Shown here piece after piece: positions 1-8,500 of a DNA stretch of 36,289 nucleotides. Both the position numbers and the translations under genes were made by a program. Below the pieces are notes generated by a model. That model was not told where the DNA came from. It saw only the letters and a program-made list of their open reading frames with translations, and made no database searches. The stretch comes from Cytophagaceae bacterium (GTDB taxonomy: Bacteria > Bacteroidota > Bacteroidia > Flavobacteriales > Flavobacteriaceae). The stretch is taken from positions 1-36,289 of the forward strand of contig PAUP01000047.1 of NCBI GenBank assembly GCA_002712765.1. Reading direction: 5' to 3'. The first letter of the stretch is position 1, and each line of letters opens with the position of its first letter.

Positions 1-67
1 AGATAAATGGCACAAGTAGAGTCTATCCTAAAACCCGATTGGGTCATTCTAAATCAAAAAGCAACCG

Positions 68-75
68 TATCTTCG
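68..75 (+). promoter_or_regulatory. Bacteroidota -7-like element (TATCTTCG)
   Basis: TATCTTCG lies 16 bases before the ATG at 92 and differs by one base from the Bacteroidota -7 consensus TAnnTTTG. The 15-mer AACCGTATCTTCGTA around it (63-77) recurs exactly before crtY at 26749-26763, which supports a promoter role. No TTG is seen at the usual -33 distance; the nearest is at 39-41. Confidence 0.4.
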
Positions 76-91
76 TATAAAACATGCCTTT

Positions 92-892
92 ATGAAAAAG
101 ACCTACGCCATTGCCAATTTAATATCTGTTATTCTGGTCTTGGTAGTCAATGGGCTATCACAATCACAACGTTGGAACAATACCACTATAGGTGAGCGCA
201 GCGATCAATATGACAATCTATTTACTCCTGCAGGATATGCTTTTGCTATTTGGGGGCTTATCTTTTTGATGCTAGTAGGCTACGCGCTTTTTCAGATACG
301 TCGCGCCTTTTTTAGTGACAAACCCACCCCTAGTATCGAGCAAACGGGATGGTGGTTTTTTATAGCCAACCTGGCCAATGCGGCCTGGGTGGTTGCCTTT
401 ACTTATGATTATATAGGTGTTTCTCAACTTATTATGCTGGTGATCTTGGTAAGCCTATTAATGATCGTAAAGCGCACCAATATGGAACGATGGGACGCGC
501 CTATAGAAGTGATTGCCTTTGTCTGGTGGCCAATTTGTATCTATGCAGGCTGGATTGCCGTTGCCACTATTGCCAATTTTTCGGCTTATTTTACTGCTCT
601 AGGGTTTGATGGAGGACCTTGGTCTGAAACTTCCTGGACACTTCTTATGATTGTTATAGCAACGGCGGTTAATTTGTTTATGATTTTCTCTCGTAATATG
701 CGCGAATTTGCCGCAGTGGGTATCTGGGCCTTGGTTGCCATTTATGTGCGGCACGGTGGTCGTATAGACAGTATCGCATATACCGCTCTTGCTGGAGCCC
801 TCATTTTAGGAATCGCTGCTATGTATCACGGCTATCAAAATCGAGCCACTGCTCCTCACCTCAAACTCAAAGAACGACTATCTAAGTCGTAA
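92..892 (+). CDS. TspO/tryptophan-rich sensory protein-like membrane protein
   Basis: This 266-residue integral membrane protein has about eight hydrophobic segments, starting with one at residues 7-23. The stretch NLFTPAGYAFAIWG (about 43-56) and the many Trp residues (WWFFIANLANAAWVVAF, VWWPICIYAGW) resemble the TspO/MBR-related family often annotated as tryptophan-rich sensory protein in Flavobacteria. TspO proteins bind porphyrins and related ligands, but the ligand here cannot be read from sequence. The ATG at 92 is preferred because it begins MKKTYAIANL, leading straight into the first membrane helix, with a -7-like element just upstream. The gene stands alone and is followed by a terminator-like hairpin inside a 115-bp repeat. 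The family call is by pattern recognition and fairly secure; the function is not. Confidence 0.8.
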   Translation: MKKTYAIANLISVILVLVVNGLSQSQRWNNTTIGERSDQYDNLFTPAGYAFAIWGLIFLMLVGYALFQIRRAFFSDKPTPSIEQTGWWFFIANLANAAWVVAFTYDYIGVSQLIMLVILVSLLMIVKRTNMERWDAPIEVIAFVWWPICIYAGWIAVATIANFSAYFTALGFDGGPWSETSWTLLMIVIATAVNLFMIFSRNMREFAAVGIWALVAIYVRHGGRIDSIAYTALAGALILGIAAMYHGYQNRATAPHLKLKERLSKS

Positions 893-928
893 TGGTTTCT
901 CTACCATTTTTAATAGCCAAATACAATA

Positions 929-1043
929 GGGTAAGTCCCCCTTTTTTAGTCAATTTATGCCAAAATAGGAAAGGTTTTGGGGGACTTCCCCCTTTTTTTA
1001 ATAGGTGCTTGTATAATCTAAAGAATAAGGAGATATTGCTGTC
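929..1043. repeat. 115-bp intergenic repeat, copy 1
   Basis: It aligns without gaps to 2695-2809, with 15 mismatches by eye (about 87% identity). The differences cluster in the left and middle parts. The right-hand 37 bases, from GCTTGTATAATCTAAAGAAT onward, are nearly invariant. The left part holds the inverted pair AAGTCCCCC (933-941) and GGGGGACTT (979-987). Both copies end shortly before a lipoprotein gene, here 75 bp before the ATG at 1119. It could be a shared 5' regulatory region, a small non-autonomous element or a duplicated promoter; the sequence alone does not decide. Confidence 0.8.
979..999 (+). terminator. Intrinsic terminator-like hairpin within repeat copy 1
   Basis: GGGGG (979-983), an ACTT loop and CCCCC (988-992) are followed by seven T (993-999). 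This has the form of a Rho-independent terminator, about 90 bp after the TspO-like gene stop. GGGGGACTT can also pair with AAGTCCCCC at 933-941, so two structures are mutually exclusive. Confidence 0.5.
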
Positions 1044-1052
1044 CTGAAAGCG

Positions 1053-1081
1053 CGAATAGCCCCATAATTGCTATTCGTTTT
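1053..1081 (+). terminator. Terminator-like hairpin in leader of the 1119 lipoprotein gene
   Basis: CGAATAGC (1053-1060) and GCTATTCG (1070-1077) form a perfect 8-bp stem with a 9-nt loop, followed by a short T run. It sits between repeat copy 1 and the ATG at 1119, so it could attenuate a transcript started in the repeat or end a short RNA. Repeat copy 2 has no equivalent hairpin. Confidence 0.4.
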
Positions 1082-1118
1082 AAATCAAATAATTACAACC
1101 TAAGCCCACCAAATCATT

Positions 1119-1748
1119 ATGAGATTATCTCGCCTGATCTGCTATGCAGTGATCCTTTTTGCGTTTACTAATTGTGCTTCTAGCTACAAAACCATTTCTC
1201 CAAAAACCCTTATTTATGTTTCTAAGACTGCAACAGAAGATGTAGCACTCGAATACAAATACAATCTACTCGATAAGAAATACAAAAAGAAAGAAGACAA
1301 AAAAGGCATCAAGCTTGTCGCTGTAAAAATCACCAATAATTCTGGAAAGGATCTCACCTTTGGGAAGGATCTAAAATTGGTATACGAAAATGGAGACCAA
1401 GTTTTTGTGCTTGACAACGACCGCGTGTACAATACCCTAAGACAAAAACCAGCTTCCTATCTTTGGTACCTACTTTTAACTCCAACTATGCTAAACACTA
1501 CTAGTTCAAATTCTTCTAGCAGTGGTATTGGAGAAGAAACCAACTCTATCCCTATTGGACTTGTCATTGGACCAGGATTGACAGCTGGAAATATGATTGC
1601 CGCAAGCTCTGCAAACAAGAAGTTTGAAGAAGAATTAATGATCTACAATATCTATGGTACACTTATCAAAAATGGTGCTACCGAATACGGCCTTATAGGC
1701 ATAGATTCTGATTTTTATGAGGCCCTCAAAATTAAAGTTGAGCGTTAA
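1119..1748 (+). CDS. Putative lipoprotein, unknown function
   Basis: This 209-residue protein has a short charged N-terminus, a hydrophobic stretch and a lipobox-like AFTNC, with Cys19 as the probable lipidated residue. It is therefore likely an exported lipoprotein. The mature part begins with a Lys-rich beta-type region (DLTFGKDLKLVYENGDQVFVL). It then has a Ser/Asn/Gly-rich stretch with a hydrophobic segment (about residues 115-165) that may be a second membrane-associated region. I do not recognise a family. It is the first of three lipoprotein genes in a row, each separated by more than 200 bp, so each is probably transcribed separately. A 115-bp repeat and a hairpin precede it. Confidence 0.75.
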   Translation: MRLSRLICYAVILFAFTNCASSYKTISPKTLIYVSKTATEDVALEYKYNLLDKKYKKKEDKKGIKLVAVKITNNSGKDLTFGKDLKLVYENGDQVFVLDNDRVYNTLRQKPASYLWYLLLTPTMLNTTSSNSSSSGIGEETNSIPIGLVIGPGLTAGNMIAASSANKKFEEELMIYNIYGTLIKNGATEYGLIGIDSDFYEALKIKVER

Positions 1749-1797
1749 TTCTTGCTCCCTCTATCTCAATTTTTTATAGAAATACCTGACTAAGGAT

Positions 1798-1947
1798 TTG
1801 TTTATCCTTACAAGTCTATCCCTATATACTTGCCTGATTTTTCTGGTGAGCGGCCCAAGTCTGTCCAAAACACAAGTTCATTATTTTAAAGTGGAGTTCA
1901 GCGACCACGGTAAAAAACGAGGCGAATCCGAAAAGCCATATGAGTAG
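1798..1947 (+). other. Possible small secreted peptide ORF (TTG start) or gene remnant
   Basis: A 50-codon frame beginning with TTG at 1798 encodes a hydrophobic N-terminus (about FILTSLSLYTCLIFLVSG). A polar tail follows, ending VEFSDHGKKRGESEKPYE and a TAG at 1945-1947. The tail's codon use looks coding, and the hydrophobic start resembles a signal peptide. The frame ends 17 bp before the ATG at 1965. There is no ATG, and I recognise no homologue. It may be a remnant rather than a gene. Confidence 0.25.
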
Positions 1948-1964
1948 GAATAAATTAATTATAA

Positions 1965-2474
1965 ATGACTAAAAAAAATTACCCAAAACTAACAGCAGTT
2001 ATGCTTGCCTCAACACTTGTTTTTTCAAGTTGTGCTTCTATTGTGAGTAAAAGCAAATATCCTATTGCTATCAATAGTGCTCCTAGTGAAGCTAAGATTG
2101 TGGTAAAAGACAAAAAAGGAATAGAGATTTTCTCTGGTAAAACCCCTGCCAATTTAGAACTCAAAGCAGGAAGTGGATTTTTCAGTAAGGCAAGATATCA
2201 AATCACCTTTTCTAAACCTGGTTATACTACCAAAACAGTCCCTGTCGAATTCAAACTAGACGGATGGTACTTTGGCAATTTAGTTTTTGGAGGAGTTATT
2301 GGTTTTCTTATCATAGATCCTGCGACTGGCGCTATGTATAAATTGGAAAAAGAATTTATAAACCAAACTTTGGAGCCTGCCGTTACAAGCGCAGAAAATG
2401 ATGGATTACAGATATATGCTATCAACGACATCCCTTCAGATTGGACAGAACATTTAGTCCTTTTGGAAGAGTAA
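1965..2474 (+). CDS. PEGA-like lipoprotein
   Basis: This 169-residue protein has a lipoprotein signal with lipobox FSSC (Cys23). The segment YPIAINSAPSEAKIVVKDKKGIEIFSGKTPANLELKAG (about 35-72), followed by ARYQITFSKPGYTTKTVPVEF, has the layout of a PEGA domain, a small beta domain found in surface proteins. It then has a short hydrophobic glycine-rich segment (GNLVFGGVIGFLIIDPATGAMY, about 103-125), common in Bacteroidota lipoproteins of this type, and a polar C-terminus. Role and partner are unknown. It ends just before a strong inverted repeat. It is not homologous in any obvious way to the lipoproteins at 1119 and 2845. Confidence 0.75.
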   Translation: MTKKNYPKLTAVMLASTLVFSSCASIVSKSKYPIAINSAPSEAKIVVKDKKGIEIFSGKTPANLELKAGSGFFSKARYQITFSKPGYTTKTVPVEFKLDGWYFGNLVFGGVIGFLIIDPATGAMYKLEKEFINQTLEPAVTSAENDGLQIYAINDIPSDWTEHLVLLEE

Positions 2475-2489
2475 TACTTTGCCTACTTT

Positions 2490-2547
2490 AAACGGGTCAT
2501 GTGGTTTACACCCTATAAATGGGATTATACCACATCACCCGTTTTCG
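2490..2547 (+). terminator. Hairpin terminator after the PEGA-like lipoprotein gene
   Basis: AAACGGGTCATGTGG (2490-2504) pairs with CCACATCACCCGTTT (2530-2544) with one mismatch. The loop contains a smaller CCC/GGG pair, and T-rich sequence follows. It starts 15 bp after the stop codon. The rest of the 370-bp gap up to 2845 holds only the second 115-bp repeat and unremarkable AT-rich sequence. Confidence 0.6.
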
Positions 2548-2694
2548 ATTTTGTTTGATTGGTAATAGACTTTTGCCTTTCTGATAAATGGCTCTCTATC
2601 TAAATAACCTTTATAATTAGGTCTCCAAAGAGGCTCAGGCCGTATTTAAAATAATCGGCGGTCGTACCAGAATTTAACTAGGGGCAATTTATTG

Positions 2695-2809
2695 GGGTAA
2701 CTCCCCCTTTTTTACTCGATTTACGCCAAAATTTGAGGTATTTTGGGGGACTTCCCCCTTTTTTTGATTCGCGCTTGTATAATCTAAAGAATAAAGAGAT
2801 ATTGCTGTC
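2695..2809. repeat. 115-bp intergenic repeat, copy 2
   Basis: Gap-free partner of 929-1043. It ends 35 bp before the ATG of the lipoprotein gene at 2845. The left inverted pair is weakened by one mismatch (AACTCCCCC at 2699-2707 against GGGGGACTT at 2745-2753). The hairpin with the T run and the right-hand conserved block are intact. Conservation concentrated in the block nearest the gene suggests a functional leader or promoter. Confidence 0.8.
2745..2765 (+). terminator. Intrinsic terminator-like hairpin within repeat copy 2
   Basis: GGGGG (2745-2749), an ACTT loop and CCCCC (2754-2758) are followed by seven T (2759-2765), identical to the hairpin in copy 1. Because a separate terminator already follows the upstream gene at 2490-2547, this hairpin is more likely part of the repeat's own function than a gene-end signal. 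Confidence 0.45.
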
Positions 2810-2844
2810 GCAACACATCAAAACCTCTAATCATTTTACAACCA

Positions 2845-3294
2845 ATGCGCACCTACAAATTCTTTTTTTCTCTAGCTTTTTTGAGTACGTTCTTTGTACT
2901 ACTCTCTTGTTCTTCGACTAAAAATGTCCAGAAAAACGCGGCACAAATACTTAAAGATCCCAATACCTTTAGACTAACCGAAATCTCAACAGACGACACC
3001 TATGGCTACACCCCAGAAAATGCAGTAGAGGTAGGGGGCTCCAGACAATCTGAAGGACCGCTTAACGAAAGACGTTTTCTAAATGCGCTTACGGGACCTA
3101 ATGGCGAGCGAGTGTCTTATTACAGGGCCGGCAGTTGCTGTCCTGTAAAAAGTGAAAATGGTTTGATGGGTACTGCCATCCTTGACAATTATCGCGTTAC
3201 TTGGGAAAATTCTAAGGATACTGTCTCTATTTACATCAATATGTATGACTCGAGTTATCTCAAAGCACCTAAAGGTTTTGGAATTAGAGAGTAA
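2845..3294 (+). CDS. Small conserved flavobacterial lipoprotein
   Basis: This 149-residue protein has a hydrophobic signal ending in lipobox LLSC (Cys22). The mature part contains YGYTPENAVEVGG, NERRFLNALTGPNGERVSYYRAGSCCP (about 85-111), NGLMG and IYINMYD. I recognise this pattern from small flavobacterial proteins that are often misnamed 2-dehydro-3-deoxyphosphooctonate aldolase; it is not an aldolase. The adjacent cysteines in GSCCP could form a disulfide or bind metal. The ATG at 2845 is chosen because the signal peptide begins there. A 115-bp repeat ends 35 bp upstream. Function is unknown. Confidence 0.8.
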   Translation: MRTYKFFFSLAFLSTFFVLLSCSSTKNVQKNAAQILKDPNTFRLTEISTDDTYGYTPENAVEVGGSRQSEGPLNERRFLNALTGPNGERVSYYRAGSCCPVKSENGLMGTAILDNYRVTWENSKDTVSIYINMYDSSYLKAPKGFGIRE

Positions 3295-3415
3295 TCGTTC
3301 CATTCAAACCTTAGCACCCTTTACTATTCACTTACCTATAGCAAGACCTTAGACCTATATAGTAGCGATACAAATTATGATAGCTGTCTAAGACGTACTT
3401 AAAATTCTATCGTTA

Positions 3416-5491
3416 ATGAAAACAAAAGACGTACAGCTCTCTCCTGATTTTCGCCGTCAGGCTACCAAAGCGATTCAATCGATCGTATTTTTTATTATGT
3501 CTTATGTGATTTTGTTAGTGCTGGCAGTGGCTCTTACCTTTTTGTGCGTTTTTGGCAGTATTGCCCTTATGAGTGCAAAACCTTCGTTGATCACTCTGGT
3601 AGTTGGTATAGGATTAGCGAGTGTTGGGATATTAGTACTGTTATTTCTGATCAAATTTATCTTTAAATCTAACAAGGTAGATCGTTCAAATCTCATAGAG
3701 GTCAACAGGGCAGAGCAGCCTCAATTATTTGCCATGCTCGATGACATCGTTGAAAAGGTTGGTACAGACTTTCCCAAAAAGGTATACCTCTCTGCCGAGG
3801 TAAACGCCTCGGTATTTTACGATTCGAGCTTTTGGAGTATGATTTTTCCCGTAAGGAAAAATTTATCGATAGGAATGGGACTAATCAATACGATTAGCGC
3901 CTCAGAGCTCAAAGCTATACTCGCGCACGAATTTGGTCATTTTTCTCAGAAAACAATGAAAGTAAGTAGTTATGTCTACTACGTAAATCAAGTTATCTTT
4001 AATTTGCTTAACGACAATGATAATTACCATAATCTCGTACATCGCTGGGCCAATATTCATGGTATTTTTGCCCTCTTCGTATTGCTAGCCCAAAAAGTCA
4101 TTGAAGGCATTCAAAAAACGCTGAGATACCTCTATGGCATAGTCAATAAAAATTACTTGAGCTTGTCTAGAGAGATGGAGTTTCATGCCGATGAAATAGC
4201 TGCGTCTATTACAGGCTATGAGCCTTTGAAAACGTCTTTGCTTCGCATGCAACTTGCCGATATTTCCTTTAATGAGGTATTATCTTTTTATGAAGACAAA
4301 ATAAAAGAGAATCTAAAAAGTCAAAATATTTATAAAGAGCACACCTATGTACTGCACTTTTTTGCCAAAGAAAATAAGCTCCCAATAATTCAGGGTATAC
4401 CCTATATTAAAGAAGAAGAGCTCAATAAACTCAACAAATCCAAACTGAATATAGAAGATCAATGGGCCTCTCATCCCAGTACAGAAGATCGTATTGAACG
4501 TCTCGAAAAAACCACTTGGGCAACCATAGACACTCCCCATATCCATGCCAATGACATCATACAAAACTTAGAGCAATTACAGCATGCCTGCACTCAAAAA
4601 CTCTTTAAAGTGGTAGTATACCAGGGCGAGGTTTCAGAAATCACTCTAGAGGCATTTAAAGAGGCGCATCAAGAAATTTACAATAGCAATGTCTTTGCGA
4701 AAGCTTATAATTCGTATTACGATCACAAAAACCCAATCGGGTTTGATCTGAAGGATATAGCCCAATCTACCCAAAAACTAGATTTTGAAACCCTGTTTGG
4801 CCCAGACAAGATCGACATGGTATATACAGCTGTGGCCCTCGATAATGACATCTTAATACTCAAACAAATAGCAGCAAATGAGCTACCGGTCAAAACCTTT
4901 GACTATGACGGCAAAAAATATAAGAAAAGCGAGAGTAAAGCACTTCAGAATCAATTAAAAACACAGTATGAAGATGTGCAAGCCAGCATCAAAGAAAATG
5001 ACAAGGCCATTTATAGTTATTATCTCCAACTAGAACAACAACTAGATCATACTCCTAGATTAAAAGCCTACTACCAAGAGTTCTTTGCGTTTGACCATGA
5101 CTTTAATGCCAAATTTGAAGTCTACACGGCAATGATGAATCAGTTAATCTTTACTAATGAAATCACTCCACCTGAAGATATCATACTTAATTTTGACCGC
5201 CTTAAATCTTATGAGCATAAACTTAAAACTCATTTAAAATCCATATTAGAAGACGAGCTATACACAAGTGAACTCACGCCCGATATACGAAGCAGTTTTG
5301 AAAAGTACCTAGAAAAACAGTGGGTGTATTTTAATAAAGATCAATATCTAGAGCGACACTTAGAAATCCTTTCTGCAGCGCTTAACAACTTTGCATTTAT
5401 CTATTCTAGAGGCTATTTTCTCTTAAAAAAGAAGGTGCTAGACTATCAAGAGCAGCTGCGTAGTCAACACTTGGCAACTGTAGAGATTTAG
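3416..5491 (+). CDS. M48-family membrane zinc metallopeptidase
   Basis: This 691-residue protein has two N-terminal membrane segments (about 19-53 and 57-83). A gluzincin catalytic core follows: HEFGH at residues 171-175 supplies two zinc-ligand His and the catalytic Glu. MEFHADE supplies the third ligand Glu255 and Asp259, as in M48 (HtpX/Ste24-like) peptidases. A further hydrophobic stretch lies at about 212-228. Family members act in membrane or envelope protein quality control. The C-terminal 350 or so residues are charged and helical, are not recognised, and make the protein much longer than HtpX. No clear promoter is seen upstream. The gene ends 78 bp before mfd, with a weak AAGCC/GGCTT hairpin (5507-5520) between them. 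Confidence 0.88.
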   Translation: MKTKDVQLSPDFRRQATKAIQSIVFFIMSYVILLVLAVALTFLCVFGSIALMSAKPSLITLVVGIGLASVGILVLLFLIKFIFKSNKVDRSNLIEVNRAEQPQLFAMLDDIVEKVGTDFPKKVYLSAEVNASVFYDSSFWSMIFPVRKNLSIGMGLINTISASELKAILAHEFGHFSQKTMKVSSYVYYVNQVIFNLLNDNDNYHNLVHRWANIHGIFALFVLLAQKVIEGIQKTLRYLYGIVNKNYLSLSREMEFHADEIAASITGYEPLKTSLLRMQLADISFNEVLSFYEDKIKENLKSQNIYKEHTYVLHFFAKENKLPIIQGIPYIKEEELNKLNKSKLNIEDQWASHPSTEDRIERLEKTTWATIDTPHIHANDIIQNLEQLQHACTQKLFKVVVYQGEVSEITLEAFKEAHQEIYNSNVFAKAYNSYYDHKNPIGFDLKDIAQSTQKLDFETLFGPDKIDMVYTAVALDNDILILKQIAANELPVKTFDYDGKKYKKSESKALQNQLKTQYEDVQASIKENDKAIYSYYLQLEQQLDHTPRLKAYYQEFFAFDHDFNAKFEVYTAMMNQLIFTNEITPPEDIILNFDRLKSYEHKLKTHLKSILEDELYTSELTPDIRSSFEKYLEKQWVYFNKDQYLERHLEILSAALNNFAFIYSRGYFLLKKKVLDYQEQLRSQHLATVEI

Positions 5492-5544
5492 AACTATCGC
5501 CCTTAAAAGCCCAAAGGCTTCTTCCATAAGTCAGATCGGGACAT

Positions 5545-5552
5545 TATCTTTG
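5545..5552 (+). promoter_or_regulatory. mfd promoter -7 element (TATCTTTG)
   Basis: TATCTTTG matches the Bacteroidota -7 consensus TAnnTTTG exactly and ends 17 bases before the GTG start of mfd. No TTG lies at the -33 distance. Its position supports the GTG at 5570 rather than a start further upstream. Confidence 0.55.
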
Positions 5553-5569
5553 CACAAAATCCTTTCTAG

Positions 5570-8500
5570 GTGTCAAAAACTATAGTTTCGACTGCCCTTG
5601 CACAGTCTCTGCAATTACAGAAACTGGGGGATGCTATTGCCCAGTCACATCAGCACATACACGCCCGCGGCCTTATTGGTTCTGCCTTGTCTTTTGCCGT
5701 GAGTGACGCTTACGCGAAAAGTGATACCCCCATACTGCTCATTCTCAACGACAAAGAAGAAGCGGCTTACTACCTCAATGATCTAGAACAGTTGCGCAAG
5801 GAAGCCAATGTGCTTTTCTATCCTGGCAGCTATCGAAGACCCTATCAAATCGAAGAGACCGACAACGCAAATATACTTTTGCGTGCCGAGGTGCTCAACC
5901 GTATCAACAGCCGTCGTAAAGCTGCGCTGATTGTGACCTATCCCGATGCGCTTTTTGAAAAAGTAGTGACCCGTAAAGAACTGGATAGACAAACCCTTAA
6001 AGTAGCCGTCAACGATAAGTTATCTTTGGATTTTGTCAATGAAATCTTGTTCGAATACAAATTTAAACGCGTCGATTTTGTCACCGAACCCGGCGAATTC
6101 TCGGTACGCGGTGGGATTGTAGATGTTTTTTCGTTTAGTCATGACGAGCCTTATCGCATCGAGTTTTTTGGAGACGAGGTCGATAGTATTCGCACCTTTG
6201 ATGTGGAGACTCAACTCTCATTAGATCAAACCAAGAAAATTGCCATCATGCCCAATGTCGAGAATAAAGCCCTTGACGAAAAGCGTGATAATTTCTTGAA
6301 TTACATCGCCAAGAATACGGTGGTCTTTATCAAAAACAGATCGCTCTTTTACGATCGGATAGACCGCAATTTCGCGAAAGCGGAAGAAGCCTTTGAAACC
6401 CTTTCTAAAGACATAAAACACGCCTCTCCCGAAGAATTATTCTGTACAGGGAAGATGCTCAAAGATACGCTAGCCCGTTTTCAAACGGTAGACCTGGCCG
6501 CCGCCAATGCCGAGATCGACATCGATACACTTGTGGGCTTTAACCAGCAACCTCAGCCGTCCTTTAATAAGCAGTTTGATCTTTTGATCGAGCATCTCAA
6601 TCAAAATACAGAAAAGGGCATCCGCAATATTATTTGTTGTGTGAGCGAGCAACAGGCACAGCGTTTTCACGATATTTTTGACGATGCCGATGCCAATGTA
6701 CGCGCTTACGAAACTGTTGTCTTATCGCTCTATCAAGGTTTTGTAGACACCGATTTAAAACTGGCCGTTTACACCGATCATCAAATTTTTGAACGTTATC
6801 ACAAGTTCAATCTCAAGAATGGCTATGCCAAAAAGCAAGCCATCACTCTAAAAGAACTCACCAATCTCAACGTAGGCGATTATGTAACCCACATCGATCA
6901 CGGGATAGGAAAATTTGGAGGGCTTCAAAAAATTGAAGTCGAAGGCAAAAAACAAGAAGCGATCAAACTCATTTATGGCGAGCGTGATATTTTGTATCTA
7001 AGCATACATTCGTTGCATAAAATTACCAAGTACAACGGTAAGGATGGTAAACCGCCTCAGATTTATAAATTGGGAAGTCAAGCTTGGAAAAAGCTCAAGG
7101 CCAAAACCAAATCTCGTGTCAAGCATATCGCTTTTAATCTTATCAAACTTTACGCCAAGCGCCGCTTGCAAAAGGGCTTTGCCTTTGGGCCAGACACCCA
7201 TATGCAACACGAGCTAGAGGCAAGTTTTATTTATGAAGATACTCCAGATCAGATTACCGCAACCCAGGCGGTAAAAAGCGATATGGAAAGTGACAGACCT
7301 ATGGATCGGTTGGTATGTGGTGATGTAGGTTTTGGAAAAACAGAAATTGCCATCAGAGCGGCCTTTAAAGCCGTCGATAACGGAAAACAAGTCGCGATAT
7401 TGGTGCCTACCACCATACTTGCTTTTCAGCACGCCAAGACGTTTAAAGAGCGGCTTAAAGATTTTCCGGTACGGATCGAATACCTCAACCGCTTTAGAAC
7501 GGCCAAAGAAAAAAGAGAGGTACTCGAAGGTTTAGAAAGTGGGGCTATTGATATTGTGATTGGAACGCATCAGCTTACCGGTAAAAATGTAAAATTTAAA
7601 GATTTAGGACTACTCGTTATTGATGAAGAACAAAAATTTGGAGTGGCGGTCAAGGATAAACTCAAAACCATTAGCGAAACCGTTGATACCTTAACCCTAA
7701 CCGCAACACCTATACCGCGAACCCTGCAATTTAGCCTTATGGCAGCGCGAGATTTGAGCACCATCACAACCCCACCGCCCAACCGCTACCCTATAGAAAG
7801 TCATGTGGTGCGTTTTTCTGAGGAAACCATCAGAGATGCCATCTCCTACGAAATACAACGCGGAGGCCAAGTCTTTTTTATCCATAACCGGATCGAGAAT
7901 ATCAAAGAGGTGGCGGGCTTAGTCCAACGTTTGGTACCTGATGCCAAGGTAGGGGTAGGTCACGGCCAGATGGAAGGCAAAAAGCTAGAAGGACTAATGT
8001 TGTCGTTTATGAATGGGGATTTTGATGTACTGGTCTCTACCACCATCGTAGAAAGCGGTCTGGATGTACCCAACGCCAATACCATATTTATCAATAATGC
8101 CAATAATTTTGGACTGTCAGATTTGCATCAGATGCGGGGGCGTGTAGGTAGAAGTAACAAAAAGGCATTTTGTTATTTTATTACTCCTCCTTACTCTGCC
8201 ATGACCGAGGACGCTCGCAAACGCATCTCGGCCTTAGAACAATTCTCGGTATTGGGAAGTGGTTTTAATATAGCGATGAAGGATTTAGAAATACGTGGAG
8301 CTGGTGATCTTTTGGGAGGTGAACAAAGTGGATTTATCAACGAAATCGGCTTTGAGACCTATCAAAAAATACTAAATGAAGCTATAGACGAACTCAAAGA
8401 AAATGAGTTTAAAGAGTTGTATAAAGATGAAAGTTCGGCAATTGGCAATCGCGATTTTGTCAAGGACACCGTAATAGACACAGACTTTAGTTTGCTCTTC

